Shown: positions 9,825 through 17,556 of the stretch, in pieces
Numbering within the stretch: the stretch's first letter is position 1
Layout: every line of letters begins with the position of its first letter
From: Planctomycetota bacterium
Lineage (GTDB): Bacteria > Planctomycetota > UBA1135 > GCA-002686595
Length of the DNA: 60,385 bases
Direction: 5' to 3'
NCBI GenBank assembly: GCA_021413885.1
Contig: JAIOPM010000012.1
Span: 1 to 60,385 of the forward strand
Position numbers and translations under genes: made by a program
Notes under the pieces: model-generated
Database searches by the model: none
Told to the model about the DNA's origin: nothing
Seen by the model: the letters and a program-made list of their open reading frames with translations, nothing else

Positions 9825-10925
9825 ATGAAGTCCGTTTCTCTTCCGTCCATCGCGTTCGCCGTGGCAGCGGCGACCGCACCCGCGCTCGCACAGTCCAAGG
9901 GCGTCGTGTTCACGCTCTCCAACTCCGCTGCGTCCAACGAAGTCCTCGCCTACGATCGCGACGCGCAGGGCCACTTGACGTTCCGAGCCGCGTACCCGAC
10001 CGGCGGAACGGGCAGCGATTCCGGGCTCGGCTCCCAGAACGCGATCTGGCTCAGCAAGAACGGCAAGCAACTCTTCGCCGTCAACGCCGGCGACGATTCG
10101 GTCTCCGCGTTCAAGGTCACGCCGGACTCGCTCCAACTGACCGACGTGGAGTCCGCCCAAGGAGTGAAGCCGGTCGCTCTCGCCCAACGCGGCCCGTACT
10201 TGTACGTCGTCAACTCGGGCGCCGAAGGCAACGTCGCCGGCTTCCGCGTGACGGCCCAAGGCGCACTCGTTCCGATTCCGGGTGCGTTGCGCGCATTGAG
10301 CACGACTTCGAGCGCGCCTGCGCAGATCGAAGTGACGCCCGACGGCAAGCATGTGGTCGTGACCGAGAAGGCGACCGGTTCGATCGCTCTGTATCCGGTT
10401 GTCGCCGGCGGCGCCCTCGGTGCGCCGACCCTCGCGACGTCGAGCGGCATGACGCCGTTCGGCTTCGCCTTCGGCAAGAAGGGTGCACTGATCGTCTCCG
10501 AGGCATTCGGCGGCGCGGTGGACGGCAGCGCGGTGAGCTCCTATCGCCTCGACGAATCCGGCGGCCTTGATCCGATCTCGGCTTCGGTCCCGACGACCGA
10601 AACCGCGGCCTGCTGGATCGCGTTGACCGGCGACGGACGCTTCGCCTACGCGACGAACACGGGCAGCGGAACGGTCACGGGGTACCGCGTGAATCCGACG
10701 ACGGCGGTGCTGGAGATCCTCGACGACGACGGGCTCACCGGCGTCCTGGGCGCCGGAACCAATCCGCTCGACGCCGGAATCACCAAGGACGATCGCCTGC
10801 TCTTCGTCCTGTCTCCCGCGACCAACGAGATCGCCGAGTTCACGGTCCGCAACGACGGCTCGTTGGAGAAACTCCCGAGCGCCTTCGGCATTCCGTCTCA
10901 CGCCGTCGGACTCGCCGTGCGTTGA
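9825..10925 (+). CDS. Secreted lactonase-like seven-bladed beta-propeller protein
   Basis: A 366-residue protein with a clear signal peptide (1-23, ending APALAQ) and an AGGAG ribosome-binding site 7 bases before the ATG. Repeated blades of the type VFTLSNSAASNEVLAYDRD, LYVVNSGAEGNVAGFRV and FAYATNTGSGTVTGYRV match the YVTN/6-phosphogluconolactonase-like (lactonase) propeller family. Family members range from cytosolic 6-phosphogluconolactonases to extracellular propellers of unknown role. The signal peptide here argues against the pentose-phosphate enzyme. A strong hairpin follows the stop. Confidence 0.85.
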   Translation: MKSVSLPSIAFAVAAATAPALAQSKGVVFTLSNSAASNEVLAYDRDAQGHLTFRAAYPTGGTGSDSGLGSQNAIWLSKNGKQLFAVNAGDDSVSAFKVTPDSLQLTDVESAQGVKPVALAQRGPYLYVVNSGAEGNVAGFRVTAQGALVPIPGALRALSTTSSAPAQIEVTPDGKHVVVTEKATGSIALYPVVAGGALGAPTLATSSGMTPFGFAFGKKGALIVSEAFGGAVDGSAVSSYRLDESGGLDPISASVPTTETAACWIALTGDGRFAYATNTGSGTVTGYRVNPTTAVLEILDDDGLTGVLGAGTNPLDAGITKDDRLLFVLSPATNEIAEFTVRNDGSLEKLPSAFGIPSHAVGLAVR

Positions 10926-10947
10926 GAGGGTGCGACGGTTCGGCGCG

Positions 10948-10981
10948 GCGCGCTCACTCCGGTTTCGGCGGAGTGGCGCGC
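10948..10981 (+). terminator. GC-rich hairpin after the lactonase-like gene
   Basis: Left arm GCGCGCTCACTCCG (10948-10961) pairs with CGGAGTGGCGCGC (10969-10981), giving 13 base pairs with one bulged T and a 7-base loop. It lies 23 bp after the lactonase-like stop and 29 bp before the sigma factor start. There is no T-run, so it could be an atypical terminator or a structured leader of the sigma factor mRNA. Confidence 0.55.
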
Positions 10982-11009
10982 TGGCGGCCGAATCTGCAGT
11001 CTGGAGTAC

Positions 11010-11600
11010 ATGGCAGCGGAGCCGACGGAGTTCAGCCTCGACGAACGTCGCGCGCTCGCGCGGCGCGAGCCGTCGTCGCTCCAGCGCTTCTTCGACGCCT
11101 ACTTCCCGAGGATCTACGCCTTCGCGCACCGCTCGGTGCGCGACGCGCACGTGGCCGAAGATCTCACGCAGGAGGCGTTGATGCGCATCCACCGCGGATT
11201 GGAGAGCTACGAGCCCGAGCGCTCCTTGCGCCCGTGGGTGTTCGCGATCGCAGCCAACGTGGTGCGTGATCACCTGCGCTCGCGAGCCTGGAACGATCGA
11301 CGCGGACGCTCTGACTTCGGCGACGAACCGGGTGACGAAGATCCGATCGACTGGACGCCGCCGTCCCGTGTGCTGGAGCACGCGGAAGGTGAGGCCTCGG
11401 TCGCGAGCGTGGTCGACGAGTTGCCGGCGGGCGTGAAGCGCGTGTTCCTCCTGCGGCACTTCGAGGAACTCTCGTTCGTCCACGTCGCGGAGGCGTTGGG
11501 CCTGACCGAGGCCGCCGCACGTCAACGCTTCAGCCGCGCGGTGCGCTGGTTGCGCGCGAGGCTCGTCGATCGTGACCGAGACGCGGAGCCGACGCGATGA
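11010..11600 (+). CDS. ECF-family RNA polymerase sigma factor
   Basis: A 196-residue alternative sigma factor. Region 2 includes FFDAYFPRIYAFAHR, the -10-binding HVAEDLTQEALMRIHRGL and PWVFAIAANVVRDHLR. After an acidic linker (GDEPGDEDPIDW), region 4 has LPAGVKRVFLLRHFEELS and the recognition helix LTEAAARQRFSRAVRWLR. There is no extra C-terminal domain. Its stop overlaps the start of the FecR-like gene by 4 bases, so the pair is co-translated. This arrangement is typical of a sigma factor held by a membrane anti-sigma protein. Target promoters were not identified; the secreted protein gene downstream is a natural candidate. Confidence 0.93.
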   Translation: MAAEPTEFSLDERRALARREPSSLQRFFDAYFPRIYAFAHRSVRDAHVAEDLTQEALMRIHRGLESYEPERSLRPWVFAIAANVVRDHLRSRAWNDRRGRSDFGDEPGDEDPIDWTPPSRVLEHAEGEASVASVVDELPAGVKRVFLLRHFEELSFVHVAEALGLTEAAARQRFSRAVRWLRARLVDRDRDAEPTR

Positions 11601-12406
11601 GCGCCCACGAACACGAACCGCAGGACGAAGAGCTCGACGACGCACTTCTGCGCGAGCTCGAGAGCGACTCGACGCCGAGCGCGCGGCCCGCGTTCCGCGA
11701 GGAGCTGCGTCGGCGCTTCGTCGAAGCGCCGAACGCGCGCGCCGAGTCGCCCGCAACGGAACGCGCGTCGCGCGGCGCGCGCTTCCGCCAGATCGTCGGC
11801 GCCATCGCGCTCATCGCGGCGGGCTTGCTCGCGAGCCTGTGGTTCGCGTTCCGACAGACCGCACCCTTCGAATTGCTCGAACCGGGCTCGTGCCACGCGC
11901 GCATCGACGGAGAAGACCGCGAGCTCGCGAACGGAGGCCTCCGCTTCCTCGGCGAGGGAGCCTTGCTCGAAACCGGCGACGCGACGATCGCCGTTCGCCT
12001 CGACGCGCGCTTGGTTCTGGAGTTCGCGCCGCATACGGCGCTCGAAATCCTCGCGCTGCCTGATCGCTCGACCCCCGGAACCATCGAGCTGCGGTTGCGT
12101 TCGGGCGCGCTGCGCGTCGCGACGCGGTCCGGCTTCGCGCCGACGCGGATGCTCGTCCACGCGCCGGAAGCGGACGTGCGGGTCGTCGGCACGGAGTTCG
12201 GCATCGACGTGATCCCCGGGGTGGCGACCTGCGTCTGCTGTACCCGAGGCACGGTCGAGGTCGAGCTCGCGACCGGCAGCGCGGAACCCATGGCCGTACA
12301 AGCCGGCGGCAACGCCTGGTGCCCGGTCGGCGGTGCGCCGGCGATGACCGGACCGGTGAAGCCGATGCACGCCGCGCCGATCGAGGCGCTGCGGCGGTTC
12401 GAGTAG
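11597..12406 (+). CDS. FecR-domain membrane protein, probable anti-sigma regulator
   Basis: 269 residues: an acidic cytoplasmic N-terminus (EPQDEELDDALLRELE), one membrane helix at ~65-86 (IVGAIALIAAGLLASLWFAF) and a periplasmic FecR-type beta domain at ~90-255. The planctomycete-style signature CVCCTRGTVEVEL follows VVGTEFGIDV. FecR proteins sense envelope or substrate signals and control the cognate ECF sigma factor. It is coupled to the sigma gene through ATGA. No TonB receptor is adjacent, unlike classical FecIR systems. The role as an anti-sigma factor is inferred from context. Confidence 0.82.
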   Translation: MSAHEHEPQDEELDDALLRELESDSTPSARPAFREELRRRFVEAPNARAESPATERASRGARFRQIVGAIALIAAGLLASLWFAFRQTAPFELLEPGSCHARIDGEDRELANGGLRFLGEGALLETGDATIAVRLDARLVLEFAPHTALEILALPDRSTPGTIELRLRSGALRVATRSGFAPTRMLVHAPEADVRVVGTEFGIDVIPGVATCVCCTRGTVEVELATGSAEPMAVQAGGNAWCPVGGAPAMTGPVKPMHAAPIEALRRFE

Positions 12407-12560
12407 TTTCGCGGAACGCCGCCGCACGGCCCGTCACGTTCCAGGCCGACGCTCGTAGGTTCGGGGAAGTTCATGTTCGACGGTTCGCTCGGCGGCATTC
12501 GACGCTGGGGTGTACGCGTCGGTTCGCGCCCTGACCGTCCGGCTCTTCGTCACCCCATCG

Positions 12561-14366
12561 ATGATCACCCTCCACGCTTCCGCTTCGTCGGCTCGATCCC
12601 ATCTCGTGCGTCCGCGCCCGTCGGCGTTCCTGCGCCTCGCGCTGGCGCTCTCGCTGAGCACGTCCCCCGCACTCGCCCAGGACTTCGGATTCGAAGCGTT
12701 CCCCGACGGAGCTGGAACCGGACAGCCGGGGTCGAGCATCGCGGTCGGTCCAAGTCACGTCGTCGGCGCCGTCAACAACGAGATCCGCTTCTTCCTGAAG
12801 GACGGCACGCCGACGTACCAGAACACGTTCTCCGGGTCGCTCGGGTTCTTCCCCGGTGCGGGCACGGTGTTCGACTCCCAAGCGCTCTTCGACCCGCACA
12901 CCCAGAGGTTCGTGGTAGCCGGCGCCTACACGATCGGCTTCCAAGACTTCCTGAACGTCGCGATCTCCGACGATGCAGATCCCAACGGCGTCTGGAGGCA
13001 ACAGACGGTTCAGATCGACTCGCTGAACGGCGTCGCGCTGTTCTCGTGGGATCGCCCGACGCTGGGCGTCGATGCGCAGGCGATCTATGTCGCGATCGAC
13101 TTCTTCTTCGGATCGTCGTCGAGCACCTTCAGTCACGGCTTCGTCCTGAACTTCGACAAGGCCGCGTTGATCGCGGGGGCTCCGCTCCCGCCGACCGCGG
13201 TCGAGCCGTTCCAGGATCCGATCTCGCTCGGCGCCGCCCGCACCTACGACGCGAATGCACCGGCGGAGTACTTCGTGTCGCCGTTCGGCGAACCGCTCGG
13301 CTCGAATCGCATGATGCTGATCGCGCTCACGAACCCGCTCGGCACGCCCACGGTCACGCGTTTCGACCTCACGGTGCCGGCGTTCGGATTCGTCGATCCG
13401 GCCGTCGACGTGATCCCGCAACTCGGCACGCCGACGCCCGCGACGATCACGGATAGCCGCACGAAGCGCTCGGTGTATCGCAATGGCTCCCTGTGGACCG
13501 CGCACCACGTGCACAACCCTGCCACCTCGCGCGTCGTCGTGCGCTGGTACGAAGTCCGCATGAACGGCTGGCCGGCGTCGGGTCAGAGTCCGGTGTTGGT
13601 TCAGTCGGGCGAGATCGACCCAGGCGCGACGGTGCACACGTTCTTCCCCGATGTCGCCGTCGACTCCCAGGGCAACGCAGGCTTCGTCTACAACCGCGGT
13701 TCGTCCTCCGAACTGATCTCCGTCGCGCGAGCGTTCCGACTCGCCGCAGATCCGCTTGGAACCGTGCAGGGGCTGCAGAGCATGCACACCAGCACGTCGC
13801 TCGGACTCTTCGGCACGTGGGGGTTGTACGGCAGCGCGGACGTGGACGAGTCGATGCCCGGACGCTTCTGGGGCTCCGGCACTTTCCGACGCCCGAATCA
13901 GTTCGGCGGCGTGAATCCGGCGACGTGGTTCGGGGCGTTCGGCGGCGCCTGCAATGCGGGCGCAGCGAACTACTGCATCTCGAATCCGAACTCGACAGGT
14001 CAAGCTGCGCGGATCTCCACCGGTGGCAGTCTCTCCATCGCCGACAACTCCTTCACGCTCACGGCGTCGAGCTGCATTCCGAACGGCTTCGGCCTCTTCT
14101 TCTACGGGAAGACGCAGACTCAGGTCCCGTTCGGCGCCGGAGTGCGTTGCATCGGCAACCCGGTGGTGCGAATCAATCCACCGAACCACGCCGACGCGCT
14201 CGGCACGGCGACCCGCTCGATCGACCTCTCCGCGCCGCCGTTCGACGGCGGGCCCGGCGCGATCCACGCCGGCGAGACGTGGAACTTCCAGTACTGGTAT
14301 CGCGACGTGGCCGACCCGCTCGGCTTCAACCTGACGGACGGCGCGAGCGCGACCTTCTGTCAGTGA
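12561..14366 (+). CDS. Large secreted protein with planctomycete-type C-terminal module
   Basis: About 600 residues, exported. The signal peptide core FLRLALALSLSTSPALAQ precedes the mature region. The start is uncertain: ATG 12561, GTG 12510 and GTG 12606 are all in frame and none has a good ribosome-binding site; GTG 12606 would give the most standard signal peptide. The first ~400 mature residues have irregular propeller-like beta repeats (GPSHVVGAVNNEIRFFL). The last ~135 residues, with paired cysteines, TGQAARISTGGSLSIADNSF and GAIHAGETWNFQYWYRD, resemble a module that I recall recurring at the end of secreted proteins of deep-branching planctomycetes. It lies directly downstream of the sigma/FecR pair. 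Enzymatic activity unknown. Confidence 0.7.
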   Translation: MITLHASASSARSHLVRPRPSAFLRLALALSLSTSPALAQDFGFEAFPDGAGTGQPGSSIAVGPSHVVGAVNNEIRFFLKDGTPTYQNTFSGSLGFFPGAGTVFDSQALFDPHTQRFVVAGAYTIGFQDFLNVAISDDADPNGVWRQQTVQIDSLNGVALFSWDRPTLGVDAQAIYVAIDFFFGSSSSTFSHGFVLNFDKAALIAGAPLPPTAVEPFQDPISLGAARTYDANAPAEYFVSPFGEPLGSNRMMLIALTNPLGTPTVTRFDLTVPAFGFVDPAVDVIPQLGTPTPATITDSRTKRSVYRNGSLWTAHHVHNPATSRVVVRWYEVRMNGWPASGQSPVLVQSGEIDPGATVHTFFPDVAVDSQGNAGFVYNRGSSSELISVARAFRLAADPLGTVQGLQSMHTSTSLGLFGTWGLYGSADVDESMPGRFWGSGTFRRPNQFGGVNPATWFGAFGGACNAGAANYCISNPNSTGQAARISTGGSLSIADNSFTLTASSCIPNGFGLFFYGKTQTQVPFGAGVRCIGNPVVRINPPNHADALGTATRSIDLSAPPFDGGPGAIHAGETWNFQYWYRDVADPLGFNLTDGASATFCQ

Positions 14367-14483
14367 GCGCGACGGCCTGAGACGGCGACACGCGACGGTG
14401 AACGGGCGTTGGCAGGGCGCGACGCGGCGTCCGAAAGCTCCAGTTGGTTCGCCCGAAGTTCGATGCTAGGACTTCGCTTCCCC

Positions 14484-15884
14484 ATGCACGTCGTCGTACT
14501 CGGAGCGGGTTTGGCAGGGCTCAGCTCGGCCTGGACCCTGGCCAAGGAAGGGCACCAAGTCACGGTGCTCGAGAAGGAGGACCACGTCGGCGGCATGGCG
14601 TCGAGTTGGAAGGTCGGACCGTACACGCTCGATCACGGACCGCACCGCTTCCACACCAAGGACCAAGAGCTGCTCGCGCACGTCTACGAGATCCTCGACA
14701 ACCAAGTCGTGATCCGCGAACGACGCTCGCGCATCTACCTCGAAGGGAAGTACTTCGACTACCCGCTCAAGGCGATGAACGTCTTGAAGGGACTCGACGT
14801 GTGGTTGTTGACGCGCGCGATCGGCGACTACGCGTGGATCCGCATGAGCCAATGGTTCAAGCCGATCCCCGACACGCACTTCGAGAACTGGGTGATCAAG
14901 CGCTTCGGTCGGACGCTCTACCGTTTGTTCTTCGGCACGTACACGTCGAAGGCGTGGCGCATGCCGTGCACGGAGATCAGCGCGGATTGGGCGGCGCAGC
15001 GCATCGCGCAAGCGAACCTGTGGGACACGATCAAGAAGACGCTCAATCCGCCGCGCGAAGGCGAAGTGCGCAGTCTCGTCACGCAGTTCTGGTATCCCGC
15101 GGAAGGCGGCGTCGGCGCGATCAGCGAAGGCTACGCGACCAAGGTGCGGCGCATGGGCGGCGACATCCGGCTCGGCGCGAAGGTCACAAAGCTCGACCTC
15201 GAGCGTTCGCGCGTCGTCGCGATCACGTTCGAGCACGAAGGCCGTGAACACGTCGTGCGCCCCGACCACGTGATCAACACCGCGCCGATCCCGCGCATCC
15301 TCGGGCTCTTCCGTCCGGAGATCGCGCCGGAGGTGAAGCAGGCGATCGCGAACTTGAAGTACATCGGCATCGTCTTCGTGTACCTCGAAGTGCTGAAGCC
15401 GAGCGTGATCCCCGACCACTGGGTCTATTTGCCCTCCGGCGACCTGACGATCCACCGCATCAGCGAGTTCAAGAACTTCAGCGACTCCGCCGCGCCCGGC
15501 GATCGCACGGTCGTGTGCTGCGAGATCACGTGTCGGCCCGGCGACGAGCGTTGGAACCTCTCGCTCGCCGAAGCCGCGCGCGTCGCCGAGAAGGATCTCG
15601 TGTCGATCGGCCTGTTGCGGCCGGGCGAAGCGCGCGGGCTCGACCTCGCGAAGTTGCCGTTCGCGTATCCGGTCTACGATCTGACCTACAAGAAGAACCT
15701 CGAGACGCTCGAGCCCGCGTACAAGGACCTCGTCAACTTCCACAGCACCGGGCGCCAGGGCCTCTACCGCTACAACAACATGGATCACTCGCTCGCGATG
15801 GGCCGCAAGATGGCGAGCACCGTGTCGCAGGGCGTCGATCAAGGCGCCGCGCGCGTCGCTGGCGGGCAGGAGTACTTCGGTTGA
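14484..15884 (+). CDS. FAD-dependent amine oxidase-fold protein, UDP-galactopyranose mutase/protoporphyrinogen oxidase-like
   Basis: 466 residues from the ATG that begins the Rossmann fold (MHVVVLGAGLAGLSSAWTLA, GxGxxG at 7-12, then VLEKEDHVGGMA). The 'GPHRFHTKD' and 'FFGTYTSKAWRMPCTEISADWA' segments match the NAD(P)-binding amine-oxidase family members found in polysaccharide gene clusters. In-frame ATGs at 14409 and 14463 would only add residues ahead of the nucleotide fold. The stop overlaps the next gene's TTG start. With two methyltransferases following, a role in modifying a surface sugar or lipid-linked intermediate is likely; the exact substrate cannot be told. Confidence 0.8.
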   Translation: MHVVVLGAGLAGLSSAWTLAKEGHQVTVLEKEDHVGGMASSWKVGPYTLDHGPHRFHTKDQELLAHVYEILDNQVVIRERRSRIYLEGKYFDYPLKAMNVLKGLDVWLLTRAIGDYAWIRMSQWFKPIPDTHFENWVIKRFGRTLYRLFFGTYTSKAWRMPCTEISADWAAQRIAQANLWDTIKKTLNPPREGEVRSLVTQFWYPAEGGVGAISEGYATKVRRMGGDIRLGAKVTKLDLERSRVVAITFEHEGREHVVRPDHVINTAPIPRILGLFRPEIAPEVKQAIANLKYIGIVFVYLEVLKPSVIPDHWVYLPSGDLTIHRISEFKNFSDSAAPGDRTVVCCEITCRPGDERWNLSLAEAARVAEKDLVSIGLLRPGEARGLDLAKLPFAYPVYDLTYKKNLETLEPAYKDLVNFHSTGRQGLYRYNNMDHSLAMGRKMASTVSQGVDQGAARVAGGQEYFG

Positions 15885-16795
15885 GCGCGAGCGGCGCGCT
15901 TGCCGCGCCTCGGGCGCTGGTCGACGTCGCGTGCGCGTTGTGCGGCAGCCGCGAACGCCGCGAGCGTTTCCGCGACGGCCCGTATGCGGTGGTCACGTGC
16001 TTGCGTTGCGATCTGACGTACGTCACGCCGCGCCTCGCCGACGTCGATTTGATCGCCGAGGTCTACGACGAAGGTTATTGGCGTTCGAGCGCGGCGCGCG
16101 AGCGCGGTTACACCGACTATCGCGCGGACGCGGAGCTGTATCGCGAGACGTACCGACGGCGACTCGCCGTGCTCGCGCCGCATTTCGCGCGGGCCGGTCG
16201 TGTGCTCGACATCGGTTGCGCTGCGGGCTACTTCCTCCAAGTGATGCGCGCCGAAGGCTGGGATGCGTGGGGCTTCGAACCGTCGGAGACGATTCGAAGG
16301 AGCGCGAACGAAGCCCTCGGACCGGAACGCGTGCACGGCGGACGTTTGCAGGAAGCGGGCTTCGGCCACGGCAGCTTCGATCTCGTCACGCTGTGGGACG
16401 TGATCGAACACACGCCCGATCCGCTCGCGACCCTGCGCGCCGCGGCCGACCTCGCGAAGCCCGACGGCAAGCTCCTGATCGAAACGCAGAACGTCAACAG
16501 CCTCGCGGCGCGGGTGCTCGGGCCTCGTTGGCAGCACTACAAACACGCCGAGCACCTCCACCACTTCCACGCCGGCACGTTGTCGCGCGCGCTCGGGCTC
16601 ACGGGCTGGCGCGTCGTGACCCAGACCAAGCGCTTCGGCGGCAAGTTGGTGTCGCCGCGCTTCATCGTCGAGCGTGCGAAGCGCGTGCATCCGCTGCTCT
16701 CGGTGTTGGTGTCGCCGGTCGCGCTGCTCGGGAAGCGCGGGATCTACGTCAATCCGTTCGACGAGCTGATCGTCGTCGCGGAGCGCATTCGCTGA
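15881..16795 (+). CDS. Class I SAM-dependent methyltransferase with N-terminal zinc ribbon
   Basis: 304 residues. N-terminal CALCGSRERRERF with a second pair, CLRC, forms a small zinc-binding ribbon, as in sugar C-methyltransferases and related enzymes. The SAM-binding motif is VLDIGCAAGYFLQVM, with DLVTLWDVIEHTPDP as motif II. The start is TTG at 15881, which overlaps the preceding TGA and has AGGAG 8 bases upstream. It is the second gene of a three-gene run (oxidoreductase, two methyltransferases) probably working on a glycan or glycolipid. Confidence 0.87.
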   Translation: MSASGALAAPRALVDVACALCGSRERRERFRDGPYAVVTCLRCDLTYVTPRLADVDLIAEVYDEGYWRSSAARERGYTDYRADAELYRETYRRRLAVLAPHFARAGRVLDIGCAAGYFLQVMRAEGWDAWGFEPSETIRRSANEALGPERVHGGRLQEAGFGHGSFDLVTLWDVIEHTPDPLATLRAAADLAKPDGKLLIETQNVNSLAARVLGPRWQHYKHAEHLHHFHAGTLSRALGLTGWRVVTQTKRFGGKLVSPRFIVERAKRVHPLLSVLVSPVALLGKRGIYVNPFDELIVVAERIR

Positions 16796-16800
16796 TCGGC

Positions 16801-17556
16801 ATGCAGCGCGAAGCCTTCCGCCAATTCGTCGAGCTCGAACGCGACCATTGGTGGTTCCGCGGCCGGCGCACGGTCTACCTCGGGATCCTCGAGCGCGAAC
16901 TCGGGCCCACGCGGCCCGCGCGTGCGCTCGATCTCGGCTGCGGCGTCGGCGGTTTCCTCGACGGGCTCGCGCGTGTCTCGGAGCGCGTCGTCGGCTTCGA
17001 GAGCGACGAACTCGCCGCGGCGCATTGTCGCGAGCGCGGGTTCGAGCTGCTCGCGCGCGGACGAGCCGACGCGATCGGCGCGCGCGACGGCGCATTCGGG
17101 CTCGTGTGCCTCTTCGACGTCCTCGAACACCTCGACGACGATCGCGCCGCGCTCGCGGAGAGCGCGCGGGTGCTTTCGAAAGGCGGCTTGTGCCTCGCGA
17201 CCGTGCCGGCGTTCCAGTTCCTCTACGCGAACAACGACCGCATCGCCGAACACCGTCGACGCTACACGCGCGGCGAGCTGGTCCTGCGTTTCCGCGAGGC
17301 GGGCTTCGAGGTCGAGCGCGCGACGTACACCAACGTCTTGCTCTTTCCGCCGATCGTCGCCGCGGTGCTCGCGCTCAAGGTGTGGGAGCGCCTGTCGCCG
17401 CGCAAGGCAGCCGCGCGCCACACCAACTTGTCGTGGTCGCTGCCGCGCTGGCTCGACGGATTCCTCTATCGCTGCTTCGCCGCCGAGCTCGCGTTCTCGC
17501 GGCGCGTCGATCTGCCGCTCGGGCACTCGCTCTTGGTGCTCGGCCGCAAACGATAG
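16801..17556 (+). CDS. Class I SAM-dependent methyltransferase
   Basis: 251 residues, beginning ELERDHWWFRGRRTVYL, a typical start for glycan-cluster methyltransferases. SAM motif ALDLGCGVGGFLDGLA; motif II GLVCLFDVLEHLDDD; post-motif YANNDRIAEHRRRYTRGEL. The C-terminal half has a hydrophobic helix (NVLLFPPIVAAVLALKVW) that may touch the membrane. It starts 5 bp after the previous methyltransferase. Its stop (TAG 17554-17556) directly abuts the stop of the convergent PpiD-like gene (17557-17559), leaving no room for a separate terminator. Confidence 0.88.
   Translation: MQREAFRQFVELERDHWWFRGRRTVYLGILERELGPTRPARALDLGCGVGGFLDGLARVSERVVGFESDELAAAHCRERGFELLARGRADAIGARDGAFGLVCLFDVLEHLDDDRAALAESARVLSKGGLCLATVPAFQFLYANNDRIAEHRRRYTRGELVLRFREAGFEVERATYTNVLLFPPIVAAVLALKVWERLSPRKAAARHTNLSWSLPRWLDGFLYRCFAAELAFSRRVDLPLGHSLLVLGRKR

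Noticed and set aside
12473..13456. An open frame starting ATG 12473 behind a GGGGA site
   Set aside because: The start looks tempting, but the product is Arg-rich and out of frame with the secreted protein that has a signal peptide and recognisable C-terminal module.
14444..15247. Alternative frames inside the FAD oxidoreductase gene
   Set aside because: Arg/His/Pro-rich products without the Rossmann motif that the chosen frame has.
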